Shown here in pieces: positions 49,248-59,495 of a DNA stretch of 64,000 nt; the first letter of the stretch is position 1; every line of letters begins with the position of its first letter. Location of the stretch: assembly GCA_001600615.1 (NCBI GenBank), contig BCKK01000002.1, forward strand, positions 1,456,809-1,520,808. The letters are read 5' to 3'. This stretch comes from Dioszegia crocea (Eukaryota > Basidiomycota > Tremellomycetes > Tremellales > Bulleribasidiaceae). The notes beneath the pieces were generated by a model. It was given only the letters and a program-made list of their open reading frames with translations. It was not told the DNA's origin and did no database searches. The position numbers were made by a program, and so were the translations under genes.

Positions 49248-51471
49248 TCAACAGGTATCGATCAAGCTATTCTTAGGCCACGTCAAGCCCGTCTGAGCGA
49301 AGGAGGAGATATTGGGATTGTTGTAGATATCCCGGTGTCGCTCGATAAAGTCCTTGGTAGGACGATCTGCGATTTATCAGCTGGGCACAGGGGCGTGAGA
49401 AACACTCAAGCGTAAGGCTTGACGTAGCAAGTAGTCGCCGGACCGGATGTGGTGTGTGGTGAAGCCAAGTGAAGAGCAGAAGAGAGCTAGCTCACCATCG
49501 GGGTCACATCCTACTGTCCCATCATCCCTCTGGTACACCCGGATCCAATCGACCCTGTACTCATTCGGCCAAGTTAATTCGTTGAAATTGACGACTTGGA
49601 AGTTGTTTGACTGAAAAAGCAGTCAGCGATCCGGAGGCCAATGGGGCGAGAAGAAAAGATAGAGGGAACTGGGGTTAAGAACAAGCAGCTTACCATGTGG
49701 AAATTGAATATCATGTACATGGGCTCCTCTGGGATTATACGTTGCCCGATTTCCGTCAATGGATCTGGACCGAGAGCACCAGGGTGCATGGTCCATGCCC
49801 GCTTCTTGTCGACCGCCCATGTAATGTAGCTCTTCTGACGATCGTTGAAAGAAGCTGACCATTCCAGCTCGAAAGACGCGAATTCTCCTCGTCGGCCTCC
49901 GACCACCTGGTCTCGGTATATCCGAGAGGGTACGTGGGTCAGGACAGAGACTGCCTCTTGGTAGAAGCCGCCCTTGTATCCGTTGAATTTGGAGATTCCC
50001 AGATCCGCAATGTCGCAGTAGACCGAGGCGTTATTGTATTGGTAGCCTGAGTCGAAGGGCGCGATTTGGTTGGATTGGGAAACTTCACCGATTCCGAGAT
50101 TGATGATGATTTGCGCCTCGATGAGGTCGATCTCAGGCGCCGCGCGACCTACGCCCACATTCGGCCCGGGGTGATCGGAACCCGCACATGTGCACGCAGA
50201 GTATCGTTGACCGGGTAGGCGGGAGAGCGGGCCGCCCTCGTCACCGCTGGTCAGAGTCGCGAGTGGACCAGATCCATCAGGTCGGGTCTGATTTGCGAGA
50301 GTACCGATGTCGCAAGTGTCATAGGAGTATCTGGATGATCAGTCTCGGTAGCGTCCAAAACCGGATCGGATTCTGTACTCACGGCCATAATCCATCGGTC
50401 GTCCCGCCATATCCCGCCCTTCCCAAGTTTCCCATTGTCCAAAAGGCAGGCCAGAATCCACCGATTCCTGACGTGCCCGGCAAGGAGACAGACACCTCCC
50501 ATAGCGCATTCCGGTTGAAACAAACCTTGTTCCATGACTGAATCATGCCCGATTTGAAGTTGAGCTCGTTGATGGGCTCCTGAGTCATCGTAATGACCAG
50601 CTTTCCATCCTTGGTTGTAACCGCCGAAGGGTCAAGCCATTCGAAATCGCTGGATGTCAGCTTCGGTGATCGCGTAATGCAGGCGGAAGAGAAGGTGAAG
50701 AATCAGGGGAATGCGACCTACCCTGTAGGCCAATAGTGGATGTCCATAGCCTCCCAGAATGGATCATCCCCGGGGTAGAAAGTCCTCCCATCGGTATTGA
50801 ACTCATCCGAGAACGCCAAATCCCATGTCCTTCCATCATAACCCACTTTGGTGTACGCGCTTTGTGGTGTGTCTGGGTCGAGTAGTCTCGGGATACCCAA
50901 ATCGGGATATTGACCTATAAGACCATCAGCACTCGGAGGTTCATTCTGGGCGATCACGAAGCGACTTACCAGTCGAATTGATCCCTCCCAAGTTGTATCC
51001 AGCTGTATTGCTTCCCGAGCCTAACAAGGACCCGTTCTGATATGCCGAAATCACAGGATATGCCCCGAATAGCGCAAGAACCGCAAGTGCGAGAAACGCC
51101 AGAGTGAGGGCATTGGCCCAGCCCCTGCCACTCGTGATGTCGAATGTTGAACGAAGATCCTTCTTGTCCTTCTCCGTGAATGTATGGATGTCATCGTCCA
51201 GGTCATCGTGGTCCAACATGGCCATCTGCTCTGCCCCACCGCCTCCGGCACCTATCCCTACGGGAACTCCACTTCGTCCTTTCTCAGTGGGACCTGGGTG
51301 CGTTGAGGCTGAAGGACCATAGCGCCTTTTGATCGGTCCGGCGATCGCTGGGTCTGAGGAGTTGGATGATGGATGGGATGGGAGTTCGCGAGAATTGGGA
51401 GGGTACATTGCGGAGGGATCACTGTCCAGAGGAGGATTAGTCCGAGTAGGTATCGCCTTGTATTGAGCCAT
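49248..51471 (-). CDS. KRE6/SKN1-type GH16 beta-glucan synthesis protein, copy 3 of 4
   Basis: Start 51471: MAQYKAIPTRTNPPLDSDPS. The cytosolic part includes IKRRYGPSASTHPGPTEKGR and acidic DHDDLDDDIHTFTEKDKKDL; TM WANALTLAFLALAVLALFGA. The GH16 domain has PEIDLIEAQIIINLGIGEV, AGSDHPGPNVGVGRAAP (Ala in place of Pro after CTC) and FNGYKGGFYQEAVSVLTHV. The NFKSG-MIQSW junction is contiguous: the intron seen in copies 1 and 2 is missing. Also unlike the others, ITEIGQRIIPEEP-like sequence (TEIGQRIIPEEPMYMIFNF) replaces GDRIIAEEP. Ends WPKNSLIDTC at 49248, with ISSFAQTG in place of ISQFSQTG. Catalytic residues are intact. Confidence 0.92.
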
Positions 51472-52419
51472 GGCCTGGGGTCAGGGGGACGCTAGGCGAA
51501 AGAACGCTTTGTTGTTGTCAAGCCTGTTGACGACGATTGGCAGCGGTCGTGGCTATATGTATGCCAGGCCTTTAGTCTGGAATAGGTGTTCAGGAGAGGC
51601 GTGTGGGTTGTTGTCGTCGACTGGGAGGCTCAATCAGCTCGAGTTTCCAAGTGGCAGCAAGAAACCCCGGGACGCTTAAGGGCCCTTTGAACGTACCTAA
51701 GTGCACAGCTAAAGAGCACCTCCTTTCGCCAAGCCAGACCAGGCCTATTCTCGGTTCACTCTTCACTCTTCTCCTTAAGTTTCTGTCAATTCGACTGAGT
51801 CGACCCCGTTTCTTCAAGAGTCGATAGCAAGCGAGCGCATAGAGTAGATGTCAATGTGAGAGGCGATGAGAGGCATCGCTGTAATGTCAAAGGACCCATC
51901 AGTACAAAAAGCTGATATCGGAGAGTTTGCGTGAAACTGAGTTTGAAGTTTGAAAGCTGTGCGAGACGCGCCGACGCGCGACGCGCCGAATTCGTCAGGC
52001 AATGTGGGAGAGCAAGCATCTCTAACAGTAGTGGTGGAGATCAGCAGACTGACTGAGCATGGAGAGCATCGAAGAGAAGAGAGCGAGCTAAGAATCACTC
52101 GTACTGTGCGCTTTTGAGCCAAATTTCGATCGAGACGGCAGTCACCGAGGAACCTCGTCTTTGGAAACTCGTCGGTGGTGGGCGCATGCACACTCGGACT
52201 CTAGTGCAAATTTCGTCACGTATGTCATGATATGGAATGTCCACCATCTAAGCTTGGCAGAGGCGGGTGGGTAAGATAAAAGACAAGAAGAGAAAGAGCA
52301 AGAATAAAAATATCTAGACAATTCCTTCAGCTGTAGGGCTACACGGATGTCATATCCGCCACTTCTCCATCTCCAACTTCCGACCCGCCGTCCTATACCG
52401 TCATCCCCAATCTTCCGCC
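51472..52419. other. Spacer between KRE6-like copies 3 and 4, with GACGCGC cluster
   Basis: About 950 bp. At 51962-51989 four ACGCG cores (GACGCGCC/GACGCGCG type) stand side by side, about 490 bp upstream of the copy 3 ATG. These resemble MCB cell-cycle boxes. No ORF is supported. Confidence 0.45.
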
Positions 52420-54464
52420 TTAACAAGTATCTATCAGCCTGTTCTTGGGCCATGTCAGACCGGTCTGAGAGAATTGCGAAATGTTGGCGTTGTTGTAGAT
52501 GTCGAGGTGGCGGTTGATGAAGTCCTTGGTCGGGCGGTCTACATCTGTCAGCGAGGGTCTTTTCGTATGATGGCTTAGGCTCAGACTCACCGCTAGGATC
52601 GCACCCGATAGTTCCATCTCCACGTTGATATACACGAATGTAATCCACTCGGTACTCATTTGGCCAAGTCAACTGAGCAAAGTTGACGGCTTGGAAGTTG
52701 TTTGACTGGAGGATCAGCACTAGATACCAACCAGATCAGAGGGAATACTCACCATGTGGAAGTTGAAAATCATGTACATTGGCTCCTCGGCAATGATCCG
52801 ATCTCCAATCTCCGTCAACCGATTGGCGGCCAAGGCCCCTGGCTTCATCGTCCATGCCCGCTTTCCATCTACTGCCCAGGTGATGTGGCCATTCTGCCTC
52901 GCCTTGAAGTCGGCATACCACTCCAATTCGAAAGCCGCAAATTCTCCCCTTCTGCCGCCAACGACTTGGTCCCGGTAAATCCGTGATGGGACCTGTGTCA
53001 AGACCGACACAGCCTCCTGGTAGATTCCTCCCTTGTACGTGTTGAAATGCGAGATACCGGCATCCGCAATATCACAGTAGATGGAGGCGTTGTTGTACTG
53101 ATAGTAGGCATCGTAAGGTGCAATCTGGTTGGATTGCGACACCTCTCCCACGCCGAGGTCAATGATGATTTGCGCTTCAATCAAATCGATCTCGGGTGCC
53201 GCTCGACCGACATTGTTGGAAGGTCCGGGATGGTCCTCGCCTGGGCATGTGCAAGCAGAGTATCGCTGTCCAGGCAGGAAAGAGAGGGGACCTTGGTTGT
53301 CGCCGGTAGTAAGAGTTGCCAAGGGGCCAGTCATATTGGCGTATGTCTGGTTTTTGAGAGTTCCGATATCGCAAGTGTCGTACGAGTAGCTGGACAATGA
53401 GCATGATACAAAACTCCAACCTGAAAACTTACGGCCACAAGCCATCGGTGGTTCCTCCGTATCCCGCCCGACCTAAATTGCCCATTGTCCAGAACGCAGG
53501 CCAGAACCCTCCTATGCTCGATGTTCCGGGCAATGACACCGATACCTCCCAGTGGGCATTTCGGTTGAAGCAGAGCTTGTTCCAAGATTGGATCATTCCG
53601 GATTTAAAGTTGAGATCGTTGATTGGTTCTTGTGTCATGGTGATGACCAAGTGGCCGTCTTTGGTGGTCACGGCGGAGGGGTCCAGCCACTCGAAATCGC
53701 TGCAGAGTCAGCAGAATATTCGCAGTCAACACTGGTCTTTGACTTACCCCGTTGGCCAGTAGTGGATGTCCATCGCTTCCCAGAATGGATCGTCACCTGG
53801 GTAAAAGGTCCGCCCTGGGGTATTGAACTCATCCGAGTAGACCAAGTTCCAGTTCTCTCCATCGTAGCCACGTTTTGTGTATACATTCTGCGGTGTCTCG
53901 GGATCAAGAAGACGAGGTATGCCTAAATCGGGGTATTGGCCTGAAAGTCAGCTTATCCGAAGTGAAATGCGGAGGAGCCAACTGCCTAGACTCACCTGTC
54001 GAGTTGATACCTCCCAGATTGTAACCCGCCGTGTTACTCCCAAATCCTAGCTCTCCGTTCTGATACGCTGAGAGGATAGGATACCCCATGAAAAGCATAA
54101 GAACCGCCAACGCCAAGAACGCCAGCATAAGAGCGTTTGCCCATCCTCTGCCACTCCCAATGTCGAAAGGCGTAGCGAGGTCCTTCTTGTCTTTTGCTGT
54201 AAAGGTGTGTAGAGCATCGTCCAGATCGTCATCGTCCATCATGGCTCCACCTCCTGCGCCTACACCGGCACCTAATCCAGAAGCGCCGCGCGTGTCGCCT
54301 CCGGGCGTACTAGGGTGCATAGATGCGGTAGGCCCGAAGCGTTGGTTGCCCGGACCCAGGGGAGTGGCGGAAGAGAACGAATGTGTGGAGGAAGAGTTTA
54401 CCATTCTGGCGTTGGGATGGGTGTCGTAAGACGCGAGGGATGATTCAGAGAGGCGCTGAGACAT
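52420..54464 (-). CDS. KRE6/SKN1-type GH16 beta-glucan synthesis protein, copy 4 of 4
   Basis: First in-frame ATG is 54464 (MSQRLSESSLASYDTHPNAR), which aligns with the middle of copy 1's leader; see the finding on its 5' end. Then RFGPTASMHPSTPGGDTRG, DDDDLDDALHTFTAKDKKDL and TM WANALMLAFLALAVLMLFMG. GH16: DGENWNLVYSDEFNTPGRTF, PEIDLIEAQIIIDLGVGEV, LSFLPGQRYSACTCPGEDH and FNTYKGGIYQEAVSVLTQV, these blocks being closest to copy 1. The motif after PGEDHPGP is SNNVGR where the others have NVGVGR. Like copy 3 it lacks the NFKSG/MIQSW intron. Ends WPKNRLIDTC at 52420. All catalytic acids are kept. Confidence 0.92.
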
Positions 54465-55090
54465 GCCAGGGCCTTGTACGTTGCCGAGTAAGGGCTCGTT
54501 CTGGACGGGGGAAGATGATCCGAACTGTTGGGTGGGCCATGAAGAGAGGGATCATCGATGGCGGTAGTCAAGGTGGCGATCAGGGAGAGGTCGGGTGGGG
54601 ATGGGGTTCGGACGCATTTTGCATCGAGGATGATCAAAACGTCGAGAGGATAGGAATGAAAGAGTCGAAAGAAAGATAGTGATCAGCTCTCATATCACGA
54701 CAGATGAAGACGAAGGTCGAACTCCAGACGAAGATGCGACAAACTCGCGCCAAGCACTGTTGCGCTCGGTCCTCGTCCTCTTTGCGCTTTGCAGCTCGGT
54801 CTCCCCTTGGCGACGATGAAAACTTACGATATTTGGGCCTGTTCTGTTCTTGTCGTTACCTCGGACCATCATACGCTCATGGCCGCAGAGTGTTGAAGTA
54901 AGGGGTCTATAGTGGTGATCGTTTGTAAATGGGTCAGTTCGAGGTGTTGGTGAAAAAGCAGTGAGCACGTCCAGGGATTAGGAAATTCGATTACGAAATT
55001 CCAAGCTAATGGCCGCGGGATCTGACTCTGACTCTGAGCCAGATTCGCTGCTGCACAATCAATGATGCATCGTGCACGCGCTGCACCTTG

Positions 55091-55238
55091 ACGCGTTTCT
55101 GCTGATCAGTCCATCTATGAGCAGAGCGACTGGTATCCTGCAGAGTCCATCAAGGCTCGTGCATTGCACTCTATCCCATCCTCCTCCGGCCTCCTTCAAC
55201 TGCCGCAGCAAAGTCACGCGTCACGCGTCACAACGCGT
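55091..55238. promoter_or_regulatory. Cluster of four ACGCGT (MCB-like) palindromes
   Basis: Four perfect ACGCGT hexamers in 148 bp, three of them within 23 bp and two spaced 7 bp apart. ACGCGT is the site of MBF (Mbp1/Swi6)-type G1/S factors in fungi. Which flanking gene it serves is unclear: copy 4 starts about 630 bp to the left, the plus gene about 720 bp to the right. Confidence 0.5.
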
Positions 55239-55784
55239 TCTGACACAACCTGAAACACCTCTTTTCCCTGACTCCAAATTACCCAAACAGGTAAATACAG
55301 CTCGGCGTCACATTGCGCGTCACGCACTACCCAGTGGCACATCCTGTATATCGCTTTGCCTTTGATCACTGCGAGGGACCTTTGAGGCAGGGCTGTCGAA
55401 GGCTGTCGACTGCTTGCATGCAACGCTACAGTACACAATCTGAAGCTGTCAATATGCGTGAAGAGACAAGCTCGCTCGATCCCCCGCTGCCGTAAATGGT
55501 GACATCTGTGTGACCCTGCCTGAAACCGCTCTCTCTTATCGCCCTTTTGTCCTCGTCCAAACACAACACCTTCAACAACCATGCACAATGTACCTGATCC
55601 ACTCTCATACCATCAGCGGCACCTCCTGCCATCCGGCGGTAACCTCACTTTCCCCTTGGGTCGGAGGTTTTGCACAACGGTAGGCTTGCGCCGCCCGGGC
55701 TACCTTTGCTTTGCGCAAGGGGGCCCGCTTTGACGTTTCATCTTTCAAGCTTCAGAGAGCGCTAACAACAGGGAATCGCGCCTT

Positions 55785-55791
55785 TATATAT
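55785..55791 (+). promoter_or_regulatory. TATA-like element of the single-TM gene
   Basis: TATATAT followed by C, about 165 bp upstream of ATG 55957. Called by eye only. Confidence 0.35.
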
Positions 55792-55956
55792 CATGGTCCT
55801 TGACAACGATGATATCAGTGTCTGTCTTTCATTGCCCTTCATTCTTCTTTGTCTCGTACTAACCGCCTAACTAATCGTCACTCTTTTGCCCCCACCCCGT
55901 TAGATCCCCCCCACTCCTCCAGCCACTTCACTCCTCCTCCAACCTCCCTTTACGAC

Positions 55957-57251
55957 ATGTCCAACTCCTACGTATACAACCCCCGCCCTTACCTTCCCGC
56001 AGCCGCCAGTCCTAGCACACCCAATGATCGCTTCTCAACAGCATCTGCCGCTCCCCTTTCTTCCATCGGCAACATGCTTGCATCCGCATACGACACGGAC
56101 GACTCGGACGCAGAAGATATCATCCGGACACCCTCGGACGGTCCTAGCGGCAATGCCCGAGCCAACCGTGGAGACAGGCGCTTGACCCAGTCGAGACAGG
56201 TCCCCCCAAAGTACATGCGCAGCATCGCGGGTGAGGTCGAGGTCATCTCCTTCCAGGCCGAGGACCAAAATCCCCAAGCTCGGTCTCCGCAGTCAAAGGG
56301 CCGGATCGACGCAAACGGTCACAAGCGAGTCACTATCATCGACTTCCCCTCGCCCTCTCTCTCTCCTTCATCACCTCGGTCCTACCCATTTCCTACCCAG
56401 CCTAGAACCCCCGAACCCCCAGCGAGAATCTACAACCCCATGACCACCCCCGTTAGGAAGCCGTTGACAGCCCCAGTCTACCCTTCTCCATCCCGGCCGG
56501 GCCTCATGTCCTCCCCCGTCGGCCCAAATGCCTTCCATCCACCCTCCCCTGCTCGCAACTATCCCAGCTCGCCCACAACCCACGGCCGACCCCAACTTCA
56601 ACTCCTCACTCAGACGGCTTCACACCACGGTCTCACTGCCCCGCGCCAGATCCCCATCCTTCCACCTCCCGCATCTCCCATCTCTCCCCTCCTGGCACGG
56701 CCGCCTGCTTCCCACTCGTCCCCTATTCCCCGCTTCTTTGGCGCGGCGGCAGGCGATCGCGCTTCGACCGCTTCGGGTATCTCCACCAACGAGTCCGTTG
56801 CGGGCTTTGATACCATGAAGGAGAAGAATGCCTTGTTCCGGGGCGGAGAAGAGGAGCTTATGGCGTTCAGCCCAAGGATCAAGCGGATGGGAACAGGCGC
56901 TGGGGCAGGTCACAGGAACACATGGATGGGCAAGAGAAGGACTATCATGGGTGCAGCTGGAGCAGATTTCTGGAAGAGATTCAGCGTGATGGGTGCAGAG
57001 GGTCTGTCGGCGCGGAAAGAGAGGTAAGTTGACGATAACTCTACCGGTCGGGCTGCAGCTGACGTATCAGCGAGTGGTTGTCCAGCCACAACAGCGGCTG
57101 GAAGTCGATCAAGCGATGGATCGTGATTGGACTCATCCTGGTTAGTTCAACCTCTTCCCACTGGATATTACACGCTGACACCGCATAGTTGCTGCTCGCA
57201 ATTGGAGGAGGCGTCACCGCTGGTATTCTTCTCTCGCAAAAGAAGGTCTGA
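55957..57251 (+). CDS. Pro/Ser-rich protein with C-terminal transmembrane anchor, unrecognised
   Basis: ATG 55957 (MSNSYVYNPRPYLPAAASPS) is the first ATG in the frame; the frame is open a further 108 nt upstream without one. The protein has about 355 aa before the first intron. It is Pro/Ser/Thr-rich with an acidic SAYDTDDSDAEDIIRTPSD and a moderately conserved-looking QVPPKYMRSIAGEVEVISF. A basic region follows: SPRIKRMGTGAGAGHRNT, WMGKRRTIMGAAGADFWKRF. Two short introns later the end reads WKSIKRWIVIGLILLLLAIG then GGVTAGILLSQKKV, a single TM with only a few residues after it. That is a tail-anchor layout, so ER, vacuole or plasma-membrane inner face is likely. I do not recognise the family. 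Confidence 0.8.
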
Positions 57252-57683
57252 GGCTTGGACAGGAGAGGCATAAGGACACTGCTTCGGCTCGGAACCAAGG
57301 ACAATTGAACATTTTGTTTGGACATTAAGAAAATTTAGCATGTTGCGTTCTCATCTAGATGTATGTATCTGCTGGTCAGGACCTCCCGCCCCTGGTTGAC
57401 ACCAGAGCCTTTAGATATCCATGCAAGCAATGGACATCGCTGTTATGGGCGAAGAAGGGCCGGGCAGCTAATTTTCAGATTTCTTGCATAGTTCTCCACA
57501 CCTATACATACAGTCGTCATGGGTATAGTCTGTTCTGGGGTATAGAGGGCCCTTTTATCGCTTAGGGCGTGACCGGTACAAGATTCTCCACAATATAGGC
57601 GGAGAGGCGGGAGGTTGTTGAGGATTTTCGTCATGCCATTAGAAAACAGAGAGGGGAGGCGATCTGTGAGAATTGTCCGACAT
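57252..57683. other. Convergent 3' spacer
   Basis: 430 bp between convergent stops. 3' UTR-like, nothing else seen. Confidence 0.45.
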
Positions 57684-59024
57684 CTAGAACAGATCTTCGA
57701 GCGTCATTTGCCTGTGCGGTCAGTGAAGCGCCCTTGCCGAAAGAAAGTTCTACCGAGCTGCAGACTCACTTGACTATATCTGTGCTCGCGACCATGGCTG
57801 AAAATTCCTCAAAGCTGAGTTTACCGTCTCTGATCGATCAGCCCCTATTCTTGCTGGACCGCCGCGGCCGTAGAGGTACACCCTTTTAGGTCTCGCTAAA
57901 GGGAAATGCCTAAACTCACCCGTCCTTATCCGCCTCCATGATGGTCTTATCGACAATCTGCTGTAATTGTTGATCCTAAAACCGTCAGTAAAGATCTCTG
58001 ACATCTGCATGCAGGCGACAGGAAGCTGTGATGTTGGGGAATTGCGTCCATCATTGGCCGACTTCTGACACCTGGATTCCACTCGCAATGCTCACCTTCA
58101 AATTGTTCCCCACCATCTGTTTCAATACGAGATACAGCTCTCCATTGGAGATGAACCCATCCCGGTCCATATCGTAAACTTTGAAGGCGACTACTTGGAT
58201 AAAGGTAACAGGGCGAGCGAGTGAGTGCAGGAGGGACGTGCGAGTGAGGACAGCGACCGATGAGAAAATAGAAAAATTGGGAGATGGCAAGTGTCAAAAG
58301 CGAGTAGAGGGTTTGAATCAGCGCTTGTACTTTCTTACCGCAATATGTAGACCTCGCACTTACATCGAAGCTTTTCTTCACGGCCACCTTTACTGCTGAA
58401 AGCGCTTAAACCACCGACAAACTCTTGGAAGTCGACTGTTCCGCTCCCGCTACGATCATTAGCGACTCCTCTTTGCATCTTGGTTTGCGCAGCTCGGCTC
58501 ATGGCGTCTGTTGAGGTTGTCCCAGACGTGTGGATCCGCCCCTTTCCACCATGAACGGCGCAGACCACAATGATTCTCCTTCGCCTTCAAACACCCCCAT
58601 CCCAGCCCCAAGCGTCATCTAGTCCCTGCGAAATATCCCCGTCGAGGCCTTATCCCACCACTCGAAAGACAAGCCTCACTCACTCTTCATCAAAGATGGC
58701 AATCATCCGATGTGCCAATGGGTTATTCGCAATCTGAGGAATTTGTAGGAATTCATCCCGGTCTATAGTCCCCGAACCGTCCTTGTCAAGCTTCATAAAC
58801 CGCTTCTTTAAACGAAGTAGCTCCGGAGCGGAGACTTAGCTGTCAGCTTGGATACATATGGAGATGCAGGAGGCCTGGTTGTGGGTAGGAGGTGAGGAAT
58901 GCTGGCGAAAGGGAGGGGAGGAATGATGAATGACCGGTGATCAATGTGAATGGGGCACTTGGATCAACTTACAATTCGAGCTCTTCTCGAGCGAGTTGAA
59001 GACTGTTGATTCTGCTTGACCCAT
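57684..59024 (-). CDS. CNB1: Calcineurin regulatory subunit B
   Basis: Ca2+-binding regulatory subunit of the calcineurin phosphatase, needed for stress and high-temperature growth in related yeasts. Starts [17 protein letters not shown] at 59024; Gly2 followed by a small residue is a myristoylation site. Four EF-hands are spread over exons: [39 protein letters not shown] (with splice), [19 protein letters not shown] and [16 protein letters not shown]. The linker [20 protein letters not shown] and the C-terminus QMTLEDLF match the family well. The last exon is tiny. Seven or eight short introns. The stop is at 57684-57686. All loop Asp positions that I can read are kept, so four Ca2+ sites are expected. 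Confidence 0.94.
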
Positions 59025-59495
59025 ATTGTCTGTGTCGATACCTGTAATAGCTTCGTATAATGGATGTGATCAAGCTTGAAAGGTGGAAAGAAGCAACACC
59101 ACCCAAGCTTGTGTTGGCGCGACATGAAACCGGCGCATGCGGTGATCCCCGCGACGCCTGACAGCTTGGTCAGGCGAGTGATTGTCCAACATTGACCAAG
59201 CCTCAATCATTAGCGCTCAGCCCCAGCTGCTGGCCCAGGGAGCCAGTCGGGAGCCAGTCGCACAATAAACACACAGAAGCATGCAATTTATAATCATATC
59301 ATCATATCGAATCTCCCTATTCAACCCCCTTACTTTCTACTCGCAACCGCCTTCTGGCCACCCTCACCCTCTCATTGCCCAAAAACCAAATAGATGACAA
59401 GAAAGCATCCCACTTGACTAGTCAAACACGTATGCACAAACCCTCTAGACGTCTTCCAATTCCCTTGTTCGCACTTTTCCCCACCTTTCATCCCC
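59025..59495. other. Intergenic, CNB1 promoter and 3' end of the coiled-coil gene
   Basis: 470 bp between two minus-strand genes. I see no further feature. Confidence 0.4.

Larger units (their letters stand above)
54465..55956. other. 1.5-kb divergent intergenic region with MCB-like boxes
   Basis: Between copy 4 (-) and the single-TM gene (+). ACGCGT occurs at 55091-55096, 55216-55221, 55223-55228 and 55233-55238. A TATATAT lies at 55785-55791, suited to the plus gene. Reading frames in this region have no introns or domains that I recognise. Confidence 0.5.

Noticed and set aside
55849..55956. Upstream extension of the single-TM gene frame
   Set aside because: Open but without an ATG; it reads from a TTG and is Pro/Ser/Thr-rich leader sequence. 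ATG 55957 was chosen.
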